Assembly: GCA_000434055.1 (NCBI GenBank) | Contig: HF999647.1 | Location: forward strand, 74,109 to 138,108 | Reading direction: 5' to 3' | Origin: Ruminococcus sp. CAG:488 | GTDB taxonomy: Bacteria; Bacillota; Clostridia; Oscillospirales; Acutalibacteraceae | DNA: 64,000 nt | In this document: positions 52,915-63,237 of the stretch, one piece after another | Layout: the number at the start of each line of letters is the position of its first letter | Position numbering within the stretch: the stretch's first letter is position 1 | Made by a program: the position numbers and the translations under genes | Notes under the pieces: model-generated | Told to the model about the DNA's origin: nothing | The model's input: the letters and a program-made list of their open reading frames with translations, nothing else | The model's database searches: none

Positions 52915-53457
52915 ATGGCAGCAAGGTTAAAAGAAACCTATGTTAACGAAGTCGCACCGGCTTTGATGAAAAAGTTTGAATACAAGAGTGTCATGCAGAT
53001 CCCTAAGCTTGATAAGATCGTTATCAACGTTGCTTGCGGCGAAGCAAGAGACAACCCGAAGGTTGTTGACGCTATCGTAAGCGATCTCAGCCAGATCACA
53101 GGCCAGAAGCCTGTTCTTTGCAAGGCTAAGAAGTCAGTTGCTAACTTCAAGCTCCGTGAAGGCATGACAATCGGCGTTAAGGTCACACTCAGAGGAAGCA
53201 GAATGTATGAATTCCTTGACAGATTCTTCAATCTCGCTCTTCCCCGTGTTCGTGACTTCAGAGGAATCAACGCTAACTCTTTTGACGGCCGCGGAAATTA
53301 TTCCATGGGTATCAAAGAGCAGCTTATCTTCCCCGAAATCGATTATGATAAGGTAGATAAGGTTCGTGGTATGGATATCTGTTTCGTAACCACAGCAAAA
53401 ACAGACGAAGAGGCTCGTGAGCTGCTTACGCTTATGGGTGCTCCGTTCGAGAAATAA
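52915..53457 (+). CDS. rplE: 50S ribosomal protein L5 (uL5)
   Basis: 180 residues. [19 protein letters not shown] near 31, [20 protein letters not shown] near 62 and [20 protein letters not shown] near 110 are diagnostic. It binds 5S rRNA. Confidence 0.98.
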   Translation: MAARLKETYVNEVAPALMKKFEYKSVMQIPKLDKIVINVACGEARDNPKVVDAIVSDLSQITGQKPVLCKAKKSVANFKLREGMTIGVKVTLRGSRMYEFLDRFFNLALPRVRDFRGINANSFDGRGNYSMGIKEQLIFPEIDYDKVDKVRGMDICFVTTAKTDEEARELLTLMGAPFEK

Positions 53458-53469
53458 GGAGGTATAATT

Positions 53470-53655
53470 GTGGCTAAGACGTCAATGAAGGTTAAGCAGG
53501 CCAAGACTGCAAAGTATTCATCAAGAGCATATAACAGATGCAAGATCTGCGGCAGACCACATGCATATCTTCGTAAGTACGGCGTTTGCCGTATCTGCTT
53601 CAGGGAGCTTGCTCATGCAGGTCAGATCCCCGGAGTTAAGAAAGCAAGTTGGTAA
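53470..53655 (+). CDS. rpsZ: 30S ribosomal protein S14, zinc-binding type Z (uS14)
   Basis: 61 residues from a GTG preceded by AAGGAGG. The short zinc-binding form is shown by [20 protein letters not shown] (two CxxC pairs, about 24-43) followed by [18 protein letters not shown]. The long, zinc-independent S14 is not in this window. Confidence 0.97.
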   Translation: MAKTSMKVKQAKTAKYSSRAYNRCKICGRPHAYLRKYGVCRICFRELAHAGQIPGVKKASW

Positions 53656-53687
53656 TTTAGAGTAATTGCATTAAGGAGGTTGACGGT

Positions 53688-54086
53688 ATGCAAACTACAG
53701 ATTCAATCGCAGATATGTTGACCAGAATTCGCAACGCAAGTTCTGCAAAACATGATTCTGTCAAAATCCCGGCATCTAACATGAAGAAGGCAATTGCTCA
53801 GATTCTTGTTGATGAAGGTTATATCAAAGGCTTCAAGGTTGAGGATGACGGAAAGCAGGGCATGATCGAGATCGCCCTCAAGTACGGTCAGAACAAGACC
53901 GCAGCCATCACAGGTTTACGCAGAGTTTCTAAGCCCGGTCTGAGAATTTACTCAGGTTGTGAGGACATGCCGAAGGTCATGAAGGGTCTCGGTATCGCAA
54001 TCGTTTCCACATCCAAGGGCGTTATGACAGACAAGGACGCACGCAAGGCTAACGTCGGCGGTGAAGTTCTTGCATTCGTTTGGTAA
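53688..54086 (+). CDS. rpsH: 30S ribosomal protein S8 (uS8)
   Basis: 132 residues. [20 protein letters not shown] at the N-terminus and the [20 protein letters not shown] block near 106 are diagnostic. In E. coli S8 regulates the spc part of the operon; no such site was identified here. Confidence 0.98.
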   Translation: MQTTDSIADMLTRIRNASSAKHDSVKIPASNMKKAIAQILVDEGYIKGFKVEDDGKQGMIEIALKYGQNKTAAITGLRRVSKPGLRIYSGCEDMPKVMKGLGIAIVSTSKGVMTDKDARKANVGGEVLAFVW

Positions 54087-54103
54087 GGGGAGGTGCTGTT
54101 AGA

Positions 54104-54649
54104 ATGTCACGTATAGGTAAGTTGCCAATCGCAATTCCTGCAGGCGTTGATGTTACAATCGACGGCAGCACTGTTACCGTAAAGGGACCTCAGGGAACTC
54201 TTACCAGAACAGTGCACAGCAATATCGCTGTTGCAGTTGAGAACAACGAGATCGTTGTTACTCGTCCGAATGATGAAAAGCTCAACAGATCTCTTCACGG
54301 TCTTACGAGAACACTCATCGCCAACATGGTTGAGGGTGTTGCTCACGGATACAAGAAGGAGCTTGAGATCAACGGTATCGGTTATCGTGCCGCTATGCAG
54401 GGAACACAGCTCATAATGAATATCGGATTTTCACATCAGGTATTCATGGATCAGCCCGAGGGCATCAAGATCGAAGTTCCCTCACCGAACAAAATCGTTA
54501 TTTCCGGTCCTGACAAGCAGAAGGTAGGTCAGTTTGCTGCTGAAGTACGCGAGAAGCGTCCTCCGGAGCCTTATAAGGGTAAGGGCATCAAGTATGTTGA
54601 TGAGCATATCCGCCGTAAGGAAGGTAAAGCCGGTAAGGGTGGCAAATAA
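54104..54649 (+). CDS. rplF: 50S ribosomal protein L6 (uL6)
   Basis: 181 residues from the ATG at 54104, with GGGGAGG upstream; an in-frame GTG at 54080 overlaps rpsH and is rejected. [20 protein letters not shown] start and [20 protein letters not shown] near 152 are typical. Confidence 0.97.
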   Translation: MSRIGKLPIAIPAGVDVTIDGSTVTVKGPQGTLTRTVHSNIAVAVENNEIVVTRPNDEKLNRSLHGLTRTLIANMVEGVAHGYKKELEINGIGYRAAMQGTQLIMNIGFSHQVFMDQPEGIKIEVPSPNKIVISGPDKQKVGQFAAEVREKRPPEPYKGKGIKYVDEHIRRKEGKAGKGGK

Positions 54650-54673
54650 TCTTAATGAAGGAGTGAAAAACTT

Positions 54674-55033
54674 ATGGTTAACAGACCAGACAGTAATAAG
54701 GCGAGACTTGCACGTCACCAGAGAGTACGTAACAAGATCTCCGGCACAGCTCAGTGCCCCCGCCTTGATGTATTCCGCTCATTACAGAACATCTACGCTC
54801 AGTTAATAGATGACGAGGCAGGCGTAACACTTGTCAGCGCTTCTACTGTTGAGAAGGATTTCACGGAATACGGCGGAAACAAAGCCGCAGCTCACAAGGT
54901 GGGCGAGTTACTCGCACAGCGCGCTAAGGACAAAGGCATTGAAGAATGCGTATTTGACCGCGGTGGCTATATATATCACGGCCGTGTTCAGGAACTGGCC
55001 GAAGGCGCCCGTGAGGGCGGCCTCAAGTTCTAA
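54674..55033 (+). CDS. rplR: 50S ribosomal protein L18 (uL18)
   Basis: 119 residues. [20 protein letters not shown] near 14 and the closing [20 protein letters not shown] block are diagnostic. Binds 5S rRNA with L5. Confidence 0.98.
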   Translation: MVNRPDSNKARLARHQRVRNKISGTAQCPRLDVFRSLQNIYAQLIDDEAGVTLVSASTVEKDFTEYGGNKAAAHKVGELLAQRAKDKGIEECVFDRGGYIYHGRVQELAEGAREGGLKF

Positions 55034-55051
55034 GGTAAGGAGGAATTACTT

Positions 55052-55552
55052 TTGGCTAAGATTGATGCATCGGCTATGGAACTTACGGAACGCGTTGTTA
55101 CTATCAACCGTGTTTCTAAGACAGTTAAAGGTGGTCGTATCTTCAAGTTCGCTGCTCTTGTAGTTGTCGGCGACGGCAACGGAACAGTAGGCTTCGGTAT
55201 CGGTAAGTCGGGCGAAGTTCCGGACGCTATCCGTAAGGGTATCGAGGATGCGAAGAAGAACCTTATTAAAGTTTCTCTCAGAGGAACAACTATTCCTCAT
55301 GAGATCATCGGTAAATACGGCGCAGGCGTTGTACTTCTCAAGCCGGCTGCTCCCGGTACCGGTGTTATCGCAGGCGGCCCGGTTCGTGCTGTCGTTGAGT
55401 CCGTCGGAATCAGAGACATCCGTTCAAAGGCACTGCGTTCAAACAATCCGTGCAATGTAGTCAGAGCTACTATTGACGGACTTTCAAGACTCCGTGACGT
55501 TGACGAGGTTGCAGCAGTTCGCGACAAGTCAGCTAAGGAAATTTTAGGTTAA
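55052..55552 (+). CDS. rpsE: 30S ribosomal protein S5 (uS5)
   Basis: 166 residues from a TTG with AAGGAGG upstream. [20 protein letters not shown] near 20, [20 protein letters not shown] near 44 and [20 protein letters not shown] near 111 are typical of S5, an accuracy-related protein. Confidence 0.98.
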   Translation: MAKIDASAMELTERVVTINRVSKTVKGGRIFKFAALVVVGDGNGTVGFGIGKSGEVPDAIRKGIEDAKKNLIKVSLRGTTIPHEIIGKYGAGVVLLKPAAPGTGVIAGGPVRAVVESVGIRDIRSKALRSNNPCNVVRATIDGLSRLRDVDEVAAVRDKSAKEILG

Positions 55553-55566
55553 GGAGGGCGGTACAA

Positions 55567-55746
55567 ATGGCAGATGTACAGGTAAAGCTCGTTAAGAGCT
55601 TGATCGGCAGCAAAAAGGACCAGATTGCCACCGCTCATGCACTTGGTCTTCATAAGATCGGAGATGTTTCGGTTCAGCCGAACAATCCGCAGACACTCGG
55701 TAAGGTGAAGAAAATTCAGCATCTTATCGCTGTAACCGAAGCATAA
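55567..55746 (+). CDS. rpmD: 50S ribosomal protein L30 (uL30)
   Basis: 59 residues translated directly from the sequence: ATG after AAGGAGGGCG, starting [19 protein letters not shown], with [16 protein letters not shown] in the middle and [10 protein letters not shown] at the end. Size, motif and place between rpsE and rplO are canonical for L30. Confidence 0.96.
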   Translation: MADVQVKLVKSLIGSKKDQIATAHALGLHKIGDVSVQPNNPQTLGKVKKIQHLIAVTEA

Positions 55747-55763
55747 GCAAGGAGGTGCGAATT

Positions 55764-56207
55764 ATGAAGTTGCACGAACTTTCACCGGCGCCCGGCTCAA
55801 CAAAGGAGCGCAAGCGTATCGGTAGAGGTGCAGGTTCCGGTCAGGGTAAAACTGCAGGTAAGGGTCACAAGGGCCAGAAAGCCAGAGCAGGCCGCGGTAT
55901 GCGTCCGGGCTTTGAAGGCGGCCAGATGCCTTTACAGAGACGTCTTCCCAAGAGAGGTTTCAATAATATATTCCGCAAAGAGATCGTAGCTCTCAACATT
56001 AAGGATCTTGAGAAGAAGTTTGACAACGGCGCAGTTGTTGACACTGAGGCTCTCAGAGCAGCAGGACTTGTTAAGAATTCCTTTGACGGCGTAAAGATCC
56101 TTGGTAACGGCGAGCTCACTAAGAAGCTCACAGTTAAAGCTAACGCATTCTCAGAGTCTGCGAAGCAGAAGATCGAGGCTGCGGGCGGAATTGCAGAGGT
56201 GATTTGA
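55764..56207 (+). CDS. rplO: 50S ribosomal protein L15 (uL15)
   Basis: 147 residues from the ATG at 55764, with AAGGAGG nine bases upstream. [20 protein letters not shown] start, the Gly/Lys-rich tail region [20 protein letters not shown], and [17 protein letters not shown] near 50 are diagnostic. secY starts one base after its stop. Confidence 0.98.
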   Translation: MKLHELSPAPGSTKERKRIGRGAGSGQGKTAGKGHKGQKARAGRGMRPGFEGGQMPLQRRLPKRGFNNIFRKEIVALNIKDLEKKFDNGAVVDTEALRAAGLVKNSFDGVKILGNGELTKKLTVKANAFSESAKQKIEAAGGIAEVI

Positions 56208-56208
56208 A

Positions 56209-57534
56209 ATGTTGAGGACGCTTGCCAACGCATGGAAAATCGCAGATCTTCGTAAGAAAATTTTATTCACGGCTCTTATCGTTCTGATCTTCAGAATCGG
56301 TGCAGCCATTCCGGTTCCTTTTGTCGCGGCGGGTGCCAACGGCATTTTCTCAGACGCACAGATGTCCGGAACGTTCATGGAATACCTGAACATGATGACA
56401 GGTAACGCTTTTAACTACGGTACGATTTTCGCAATGTCAATCACACCGTACATTAACAGCTCCATTATAGTTCAGTTGTTGACAGTTGCTATTCCCGCTC
56501 TTGAGCGTCTTTCAAAAGACGGCGAGGAGGGACGCAAGAAGATTGCAACGATCACCCGTTATGTAACGGTCGGTCTTGCTCTTCTTCAGAGTACAGCTTA
56601 CTATTTCTACCTTCGTGGAAATAATTATCTTCTTATGAAAGACGTCGGCGTATTTGCCGATATCTTCCAGGCACTTGTTATTATCCTCTGCTTCTCCGCA
56701 GGATGTGCACTCATCATGTGGCTCGGAGAGCAGATCAATGACAAGGGAATCGGCAACGGAATCTCAATTATTCTTTTCGCCGGTATCGTTGCGAGAATCC
56801 CGTCAATCATCGCTTCACTTTTCGATGCAAACGGCGGTTACTTCTCATACGGCGGCGCTTATGCAGTCCTTTCTGTTGTTGTTGCGATTTGTCTTCTTCT
56901 TATGATCGCTTACATCGTTTGGATGGATAACGCCGAAAGAAGAATTCCCGTTCAGTACGCAAAGAGAGTTGTAGGCCGTAAGATGTACGGCGGACAGAGC
57001 ACACATATTCCAATCAAGGTTAATATGTCAGGTGTTATGCCGATCATCTTCGCTTCTTCAATCCTTTCTCTTCCTCCGACAATCAACCTCTTCGTTGGTG
57101 CCAAGGATGGTGACGGCTGGTATGACCATTTCTTCAAGTTCTTCTCAAGCTCAAGCTGGGTATATGTGATTTTGTATTTCCTTCTTATAATCTTCTTCGC
57201 ATATTTCTATGCTTCAATTCAGTACAACCCGATCGAGATGGCTAACAACATCCGTAAGAACAGCGGCGCTATTCCGGGTATCCGTCCCGGTAAGCCGACA
57301 TCCGATTATATTCAGAAGATCCTTTCAAGAATCACCTTGCTCGGAGCTCTTCTTCTCTCGGTTGTTGCGCTCTTCCCGCTTCTGTTCCAGCTTATCACAT
57401 CAGCTTGCGGTAAGCCGATGAACGTTTCACTTGGCGGTACTTCGATCATCATCCTTGTTGGTGTTGCGATTGAAACAGTTAAGCAGCTTGAGTCTCAGAT
57501 GATGATGCGTCATTACAAGGGATTTCTTGACTAA
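56209..57534 (+). CDS. secY: Protein translocase subunit SecY
   Basis: 441 residues, ten membrane segments. Family blocks are [20 protein letters not shown] near 80, [20 protein letters not shown] near 180, [20 protein letters not shown] near 243 and the terminal MRHYKGFLD. It is the channel of the Sec translocon. Only 1-2 bases separate it from rplO, so expression is coupled. Confidence 0.98.
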   Translation: MLRTLANAWKIADLRKKILFTALIVLIFRIGAAIPVPFVAAGANGIFSDAQMSGTFMEYLNMMTGNAFNYGTIFAMSITPYINSSIIVQLLTVAIPALERLSKDGEEGRKKIATITRYVTVGLALLQSTAYYFYLRGNNYLLMKDVGVFADIFQALVIILCFSAGCALIMWLGEQINDKGIGNGISIILFAGIVARIPSIIASLFDANGGYFSYGGAYAVLSVVVAICLLLMIAYIVWMDNAERRIPVQYAKRVVGRKMYGGQSTHIPIKVNMSGVMPIIFASSILSLPPTINLFVGAKDGDGWYDHFFKFFSSSSWVYVILYFLLIIFFAYFYASIQYNPIEMANNIRKNSGAIPGIRPGKPTSDYIQKILSRITLLGALLLSVVALFPLLFQLITSACGKPMNVSLGGTSIIILVGVAIETVKQLESQMMMRHYKGFLD

Positions 57535-57551
57535 TCAAAAAGGAGTTAATT

Positions 57552-58184
57552 ATGAAATTAATTCTTCTCGGCGCCCCGGGCGCAGGTAAGGGCACACAGG
57601 CAGAGGTTATCTGTAAGGCTCTCAATATTCCTGCGATTTCAACGGGCAATATAATCCGTGAAGCCCTCGCACAGGGCACGGAGATGGGCCTCAAGGCAAA
57701 GTCCTTCATGGATGCAGGTCAGCTTGTTCCCGATGATGTCGTTATCGGCATCATCAAGGAAAGACTTGCTAAGGACGACTGTGCAAACGGTTTTATCCTT
57801 GACGGTTTCCCGCGCACGATTCCTCAGGCGGAAGCACTCGACGCTATGGGCGTAATCATTGACAAAGTCATTGATATCGAGGTTCCGGATGAGAAAATCG
57901 CTGCCAGAATGTCGGGCAGACGTGTCTGCAAGGATTGCGGTTCCTCGTATCATCTGGAGTATAAGGCTCCGAAGGCCGAGGGTGTATGTGATGCTTGCGA
58001 CGGTGAACTTATTCAGCGTAAGGACGACGCTCCCGAAACGGTTCTTGACAGACTTGCTGTTTATCACAAGCAGACAGAGCCGCTAAAAGATTACTATTCT
58101 AAGAAGGGAATTCTCAGAATAGTTGAAGGCCAGGAGGAGATCGCCGACACGTCGGCACTCACACTCAAGGCATTGGAGGATTAA
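57552..58184 (+). CDS. adk: Adenylate kinase (zinc lid form)
   Basis: 210 residues. P-loop [18 protein letters not shown] near 5, [16 protein letters not shown] near 80, and a LID domain with CKDCGSSYH and [14 protein letters not shown] (four Cys, the Gram-positive zinc type). It interconverts ATP, ADP and AMP. Usual place after secY. Confidence 0.98.
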   Translation: MKLILLGAPGAGKGTQAEVICKALNIPAISTGNIIREALAQGTEMGLKAKSFMDAGQLVPDDVVIGIIKERLAKDDCANGFILDGFPRTIPQAEALDAMGVIIDKVIDIEVPDEKIAARMSGRRVCKDCGSSYHLEYKAPKAEGVCDACDGELIQRKDDAPETVLDRLAVYHKQTEPLKDYYSKKGILRIVEGQEEIADTSALTLKALED

Positions 58185-58186
58185 GC

Positions 58187-58936
58187 ATGATAGTGCTCAA
58201 AACGAACAGAGAGCTCGCTCTCATGAGAGAAGCTTGCATCATTTCGGCAGGAGCATTAAAGTTGGCAGGAGAGGCTGTCGAGCCGGGGGTTACCACGGCT
58301 GAGATAGACAAGATAGCCTATGATTATATCATCAAGTGCGGTGCAAAACCAAACTTCCTTAATTATAACGGCTATCCTGCCACCGCATGCATTTCCATAA
58401 ACGACGAGGTTATTCATGGAATACCCAGCAAGAAGCGTGTTATCGAAGAGGGCGACATCGTAAGCATAGACTTGGGTGCGGTTCTCGAAGGCTTTAACGG
58501 TGACAATGCTGCTACTTTCGCGGCAGGAGCGATAAGCTCCGAAGCGAAGCGGCTGTGCGACACAACCAAGGAGAGCCTGTTTTTAGGCATTGAAAAGGCT
58601 GTCGCAGGCGGCAGAATCGGCGATATAGGCTATGCGGTACAGCATCATTGCGAGTCAAGGGGCTATTCCGTGGTTCGTGAATTTGTCGGACACGGAGTCG
58701 GTCACAAGCTCCATGAGGACCCCAGTGTTCCGAATTACGGAACCCCCGGAAGGGGAGTTCGCCTGTTGCCGGGAATGACGATCGCGATTGAACCGATGAT
58801 CAACCTCGGTAAGGCAGACGTCAAAACGTTGCCGGACGGATGGACAGTAAAAACCCGTGACGGCAAGCTGTCGGCGCACTTCGAACACACGGTGGCAATT
58901 ACACCGAGCGGTCCGAAGATACTCACTCTGCTTTAA
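58187..58936 (+). CDS. map: Methionine aminopeptidase, type Ia
   Basis: 249 residues, start two bases after the adk stop. Metal ligands: [20 protein letters not shown] near 87 (two Asp), [18 protein letters not shown] near 166 (His), [13 protein letters not shown] near 200 (Glu) and [13 protein letters not shown] near 230 (Glu). Removes initiator Met from nascent proteins. Confidence 0.98.
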   Translation: MIVLKTNRELALMREACIISAGALKLAGEAVEPGVTTAEIDKIAYDYIIKCGAKPNFLNYNGYPATACISINDEVIHGIPSKKRVIEEGDIVSIDLGAVLEGFNGDNAATFAAGAISSEAKRLCDTTKESLFLGIEKAVAGGRIGDIGYAVQHHCESRGYSVVREFVGHGVGHKLHEDPSVPNYGTPGRGVRLLPGMTIAIEPMINLGKADVKTLPDGWTVKTRDGKLSAHFEHTVAITPSGPKILTLL

Positions 58937-58949
58937 GGAGGTGCAGTAT

Positions 58950-59168
58950 ATGTCAAAACAGGATATGCTTGAGCTTGAAGGTGTTGTTGTTGAGGCATTG
59001 CCGAACGCAATATTTCAGGTAGAGCTCGAAAACGGACACAAGATTTTAGCACATATTTCCGGTAAGCTCAGAATGAATTACATTCGTATCCTTCCCGGAG
59101 ACAAGGTGACGGTCGAAGTTTCGCCATATGACCTCACCAAAGGAAGAATAACATGGCGATCAAAATAA
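58950..59168 (+). CDS. infA: Translation initiation factor IF-1
   Basis: 72 residues with AAGGAGG before the [23 protein letters not shown] and [20 protein letters not shown] and [10 protein letters not shown] cover the OB fold. It blocks the A site during initiation. The KOW-type gene that sits between map and infA in Bacillus is absent here. Confidence 0.98.
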   Translation: MSKQDMLELEGVVVEALPNAIFQVELENGHKILAHISGKLRMNYIRILPGDKVTVEVSPYDLTKGRITWRSK

Positions 59169-59200
59169 GCTAAGGCTAATTTTTCAAGGAGGGCATTCAA

Positions 59201-59314
59201 ATGAAAGTCAGACCTTCTGTAAAGAAAATTTGCGAGAAGTGCAAGATTATTAAGCGCAAGGGAAAAATCATGGTTATCTGTGAGAATCCTAAGCACAAAC
59301 AGCGTCAGGGCTAA
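59201..59314 (+). CDS. rpmJ: 50S ribosomal protein L36 (bL36), zinc form
   Basis: 37 residues translated directly: [20 protein letters not shown] start, [13 protein letters not shown] end. The CxxC plus C-x4-H zinc ligands are intact (C+ form). ATG preceded by AAGGAGGGC. Canonical position between infA and rpsM. Confidence 0.97.
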   Translation: MKVRPSVKKICEKCKIIKRKGKIMVICENPKHKQRQG

Positions 59315-59350
59315 TCCGACGCAAACCATTTATGGAGGTGCAACTGAGAA

Positions 59351-59719
59351 ATGGCGCGTATATCAGGTGTTGACTTGCCGAGAGAGAAGAGAATTGAAAT
59401 CGCTCTTACTTATATCTATGGCATCGGTCGTAAAACTGCCGGCGACATTATCGCAGCTACAGGCGTAGATCCCGACATCAGAGTTAAGGATCTGTCAGAA
59501 GACGATGTAGCAAAACTGCGTGAGTATATTGACCACAACGTTAAGGTTGAGGGTGATCTCCGCAGAGAGACCGCTTTTGATATCAAGAGACTTATCGAAA
59601 TCGGTTGTTATCGTGGCGTACGCCACAGAAAGGGCCTTCCCGTTAGAGGACAGCGCTCAAAGACAAACGCACGTACACGCAAGGGTCCGAAGAAGACTAT
59701 TGCTAACAAGAAGAAGTAA
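59351..59719 (+). CDS. rpsM: 30S ribosomal protein S13 (uS13)
   Basis: 122 residues. [20 protein letters not shown] start, [20 protein letters not shown], and [20 protein letters not shown] near 92 are diagnostic; the basic tail contacts the P-site tRNA. ATG after GGAGGTGCAACTGAGAA. Confidence 0.98.
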   Translation: MARISGVDLPREKRIEIALTYIYGIGRKTAGDIIAATGVDPDIRVKDLSEDDVAKLREYIDHNVKVEGDLRRETAFDIKRLIEIGCYRGVRHRKGLPVRGQRSKTNARTRKGPKKTIANKKK

Positions 59720-59733
59720 TTAGGAGGGATAAT

Positions 59734-60141
59734 ATGGCACCTAAGGGTTCCGCTAAGAAGGGCACTGCGACACGCAGACGCCGTGAACGTAAGAACATTG
59801 AACGCGGCGCAGCTCATATCCAATCCACCTTCAACAATACTATCGTTACCATCAGTGATACACAGGGCAACGCAGTATCATGGGCAAGCGCTGGTGAGAT
59901 GGGCTTCAGAGGTTCAAAGAAGTCAACTCCGTTCGCAGCTCAGACCGCTGCCGAGACTGCCGCTAAGATTGCTATCGAGCATGGTATGAAGACAGTTGAG
60001 GTTTACGTTAAGGGTCCGGGAGCAGGACGTGAAGCTGCAATCAGAGCATTGCAGACAGCAGGCTTGGAGGTAAGCCTTATCAAGGACGTTACTCCGATCC
60101 CGCACAACGGCTGCCGTCCGCCGAAGAGAAGACGTGTATAA
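59734..60141 (+). CDS. rpsK: 30S ribosomal protein S11 (uS11)
   Basis: 135 residues. [20 protein letters not shown] near 26, [20 protein letters not shown] near 53 and [17 protein letters not shown] at the end (with the Asn-Gly site that is isomerised in other species) are diagnostic. Confidence 0.98.
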   Translation: MAPKGSAKKGTATRRRRERKNIERGAAHIQSTFNNTIVTISDTQGNAVSWASAGEMGFRGSKKSTPFAAQTAAETAAKIAIEHGMKTVEVYVKGPGAGREAAIRALQTAGLEVSLIKDVTPIPHNGCRPPKRRRV

Positions 60142-60164
60142 TTCAGAAGAAGGAGGATATTGAT

Positions 60165-60767
60165 ATGGCAAGAAATATGCAGCCTATTGCTAAGCGTTGC
60201 AAGGCTCTCGGCATTTCTCCGGCTGTTATGGGTTACAAGAATAAGGAAACTAATCGTAATCCTAAGGGTCAGATGAGAAGAAAGAAGTCCGAGTATGCTC
60301 TTCAGCTCAACGAGAAGCAGAAGGTTAAGTTCATATATGGTATGCTTGAAAAGCAGTTCTATTCATATTATGAAAAGGCTACGAAGATGCAGGGCAAAGC
60401 AGGTGAAAATCTCCTTGTTCTTTGCGAACGCCGTCTTGACAATGTTGTTTTCCGTCTCGGATTTGCAGCAACTCGTCGTCAGGCTCGTCAGCTCGTTGCT
60501 CACGGTCATTTCACCATCAACGGTAAGCGTGTAGACATTCCGTCATACATGGTTAAGCCGGGTGAGGTTATCTCCGTTTGCGAGAACAGCAGATCAAGCT
60601 CTGTATTCACAGAGCTTACAGGCGAGAAGGCACCGGTTGTTCTTCTTCCGAAGTGGCTTGAGAAGACAGATGATCCGTTTACCGGTAAGGTTGTTGCTAT
60701 GCCGTCGCGTGACGATATAGACTACCCCGTTGAGGAGCATCTCATCGTCGAGCTTTATTCAAAATAA
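60165..60767 (+). CDS. rpsD: 30S ribosomal protein S4 (uS4)
   Basis: 200 residues. Lacks the N-terminal zinc finger cysteines (C- form). The S4 RNA-binding domain is RRLDNVVFRLGFAATRRQAR near 88 and QLVAHGHFTINGKRVDIPSY. Its place between rpsK and rpoA is as in Clostridia and proteobacteria, unlike Bacillus. In E. coli S4 autoregulates the alpha operon; no matching site is claimed here. Confidence 0.98.
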   Translation: MARNMQPIAKRCKALGISPAVMGYKNKETNRNPKGQMRRKKSEYALQLNEKQKVKFIYGMLEKQFYSYYEKATKMQGKAGENLLVLCERRLDNVVFRLGFAATRRQARQLVAHGHFTINGKRVDIPSYMVKPGEVISVCENSRSSSVFTELTGEKAPVVLLPKWLEKTDDPFTGKVVAMPSRDDIDYPVEEHLIVELYSK

Positions 60768-60803
60768 TTAACCGTATACTTAATACAACAAGGAGGGTTT
60801 TGA

Positions 60804-61754
60804 ATGATTGGCATAGAAAAACCAAGAATCGAAACAGCCGATGTTTTACCTGACGGTACTTACGGTAAATTTGTAGTAGAACCTTTGGAGAGAGGTTACG
60901 GCACAACTCTGGGCAACAGCCTCAGACGAGTTCTTCTTTCTTCATTGCCGGGCTACGCAATAACTTCCGTTAAGATTGACGGAATTCTTCACGAGTTCTC
61001 AACGATCCCGGGCGTCAAGGAAGACGTTACGGAAATCGTTCTTAACTTGAAGAGCGTAATCCTTAAAATTCACGGCGATGGTCCCAAGACCATGTACGTT
61101 GATGTTAAAGGTGAAGGTGAAATCACCGCAGGCTCCTTCAAGACAGATTCAGATGTTGAGATCCTTAATCCGGATCTTCACATTGCATCTCTTGACAGCG
61201 ACGCTCATGTGGTAATGGAGTTGACATGTAACAACGGCCGTGGCTATGATTCTGCCGAGAGAAACAAGCAGTATCTTCAGCCGCCGATCGGCGTTATTGC
61301 AATCGACTCGATCTATTCACCGGTATTAAAGGTAAATTACACAGTCGAGAACACACGTGTCGGCCAGATAACCGACTATGATAAGCTGACACTTGAAGTG
61401 TGGACAAACGGTACAATTTCCGCTAAGGAAGCCGTTTCTCTAGGCGCCAAGATCCTCAACGAGCATCTCAGTCTTTTCGGAGATCTCTCTGATGAGGCTT
61501 TTGAAACCGAGATAATGGTTGAGAAGAGTAAGAATGGCAAGGAAAAAGTCTTGGAGATGACCATTGAGGAACTTGACCTGTCTGTGCGCTCTTTTAACTG
61601 CTTGAAGAGAGCAGGAATCAATACAGTGGAGGACTTGATCGGTAAGTCCGAGGACGATATGATGAAGGTTCGTAACCTTGGCAGAAAGTCGCTTGATGAG
61701 GTTGTTGCAAAGCTTGCTTCCCTCGGATACGATCTTCGCAGGGATGACGACTGA
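60804..61754 (+). CDS. rpoA: RNA polymerase alpha subunit
   Basis: 316 residues. N-terminal assembly domain: [20 protein letters not shown] near 27 and [20 protein letters not shown] near 66. C-terminal domain: [20 protein letters not shown] near 255 and [20 protein letters not shown] near 285, which bind UP elements and activators. Length typical. Confidence 0.98.
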   Translation: MIGIEKPRIETADVLPDGTYGKFVVEPLERGYGTTLGNSLRRVLLSSLPGYAITSVKIDGILHEFSTIPGVKEDVTEIVLNLKSVILKIHGDGPKTMYVDVKGEGEITAGSFKTDSDVEILNPDLHIASLDSDAHVVMELTCNNGRGYDSAERNKQYLQPPIGVIAIDSIYSPVLKVNYTVENTRVGQITDYDKLTLEVWTNGTISAKEAVSLGAKILNEHLSLFGDLSDEAFETEIMVEKSKNGKEKVLEMTIEELDLSVRSFNCLKRAGINTVEDLIGKSEDDMMKVRNLGRKSLDEVVAKLASLGYDLRRDDD

Positions 61755-61810
61755 TTGTCAAAGCTGTAATTAAATCAAACAACACACTAACGGTAAAGGA
61801 GTGACTTTTA

Positions 61811-62167
61811 ATGCCAGGAGCCAGAAAGCTTGGAAGAGCAAGTGACCATCGCAAGTCAATGCTCAGAGGCATGGTAACATACCTTTTAGAGAACGGCAGA
61901 ATAGAGACCACCGTTACGAGAGCAAAGGAAGTTCGTGCAATGGCTGAGAAAATGATTACCATTGCTAAGGATAACACACTTCATTCAAGAAGACAGGTTT
62001 TAGCATACGTTACCAAAGAGGACGTTGTTAAGAAGCTTTTTGATGAAATTGCTCCGAAATACAAGGACGTAAACGGCGGTTATTGCCGCATTATTAAGAC
62101 AGGCGCCCGCCGTGGTGATGCAGCGGAAATGTGCATCATCGAGCTGGTTGACACCGAGTCGAAATAA
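61811..62167 (+). CDS. rplQ: 50S ribosomal protein L17 (bL17)
   Basis: 118 residues. [20 protein letters not shown] start, [20 protein letters not shown] near 30, and a closing [19 protein letters not shown] are diagnostic. Last gene of the ribosomal operon, followed by its terminator. Confidence 0.98.
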   Translation: MPGARKLGRASDHRKSMLRGMVTYLLENGRIETTVTRAKEVRAMAEKMITIAKDNTLHSRRQVLAYVTKEDVVKKLFDEIAPKYKDVNGGYCRIIKTGARRGDAAEMCIIELVDTESK

Positions 62168-62190
62168 TCAGGTATAAATCCGTATAAATC

Positions 62191-62223
62191 AACGGCAGAC
62201 ACGAAAGTGCCTGCCGTTTTTTT
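62191..62223 (+). terminator. Terminator of the ribosomal operon
   Basis: ACGGCAG and CTGCCGT stem, with an inner CAC-GAAA-GTG, followed by seven T. Confidence 0.92.
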
Positions 62224-62259
62224 GTGTTAAGAAATATACGGACATAATTCAAATTTTAG

Positions 62260-62287
62260 TTGATAACGGTAAAAAATCATGTATAAT
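62260..62287 (+). promoter_or_regulatory. Promoter of the envelope-protein pair
   Basis: TTGATA and TATAAT with a 16-base spacer, about 34 bases before the ATG at 62321. Confidence 0.6.
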
Positions 62288-62320
62288 GATTATAGATAAA
62301 AATTCGGAAAGGAAAATATT

Positions 62321-63223
62321 ATGAAAAAGATAATTGCTGCTATAATTGCTCTAGTTGTCGTATTTGCCGTTGCTTTGGGTGCGGAGAGCAGCTTTTCAAA
62401 AGAAAAAATTGATTTTGTCGGCGAAGCAGAAAATATTGAATACTATTTTGAAAAAATGTATCTTTATAATACAATGCAAGATGAATTTAATGCAACGGCA
62501 AACCTGTTGGACATAAACACTCGGGTTGTTGCGCTTAATGAAAATGAAAAAATTCAATTTAAGCTGCCTCACAAGCCGCTTAGAATTTATGAATTGGCGG
62601 CAAATGAAAAGGGAGATAGAATCAAAGTTGATTACGATAAGGCGAGCAGGTTATATACACTTTCCGATTTGCAGTCAAGTGAAGTAAGCGAATACAACAT
62701 CGTTGCCGATTACGGCTTGATAAAAAATATTTACTGCTTCAGGATTTACAACAAAACATTTATTGAGAAGAATAAAACACAAAAGACTGCCGCAGAACTT
62801 GTAAAAAGTGCGTATGACATATCCGAAAGCAATGAAAAAATAATTGTAAAAACGAACGGAACAAATTATCAAGACGACACTGTGATTTTTGAAATATTCA
62901 TAAAAAATAATGAGAATAAATCGATAAGCTGTTCGTCATTTAAACTTGAAAAAAAGATAGGCGATAATTGGTATTCGGTCGATGAAAATGATCTTTCTTA
63001 CAATGCGGAGGTTTATGAAAAACTTAAGCAGGAATCAGAAGGCACAGTCAAAACGGATGAAAGTAAAACAATCAGAATTCCGATGAGCTTTTGTGTGCTT
63101 TTTGATTTAGAATCGCTCGACGGCGTGTCAAGCGGCACTTACAGAATTACAGTCCCTTTTACCTGCGAAAATAAGATCGATTACTCAATTTCAAATACGT
63201 TCACTGTCGGATATGTTGGCTGA
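62321..63223 (+). CDS. Exported protein with Ig-like C-terminal region, function unknown
   Basis: 300 residues, ATG after GGAAAGGAAAA. The N-terminus MKKIIAAIIALVVVFAVALG is a signal peptide or uncleaved anchor without a lipobox. Residues about 60-140 and 180-300 look beta-rich; the end, LDGVSSGTYRITVPFTCENK then SISNTFTVGYVG, resembles bacterial Ig-like domains of Firmicutes surface proteins. The gene is AT-rich next to the ribosomal operon. No function can be assigned. A related small exported protein follows 14 bases later. Confidence 0.7.
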   Translation: MKKIIAAIIALVVVFAVALGAESSFSKEKIDFVGEAENIEYYFEKMYLYNTMQDEFNATANLLDINTRVVALNENEKIQFKLPHKPLRIYELAANEKGDRIKVDYDKASRLYTLSDLQSSEVSEYNIVADYGLIKNIYCFRIYNKTFIEKNKTQKTAAELVKSAYDISESNEKIIVKTNGTNYQDDTVIFEIFIKNNENKSISCSSFKLEKKIGDNWYSVDENDLSYNAEVYEKLKQESEGTVKTDESKTIRIPMSFCVLFDLESLDGVSSGTYRITVPFTCENKIDYSISNTFTVGYVG

Positions 63224-63237
63224 AAGGGACCGTCGGA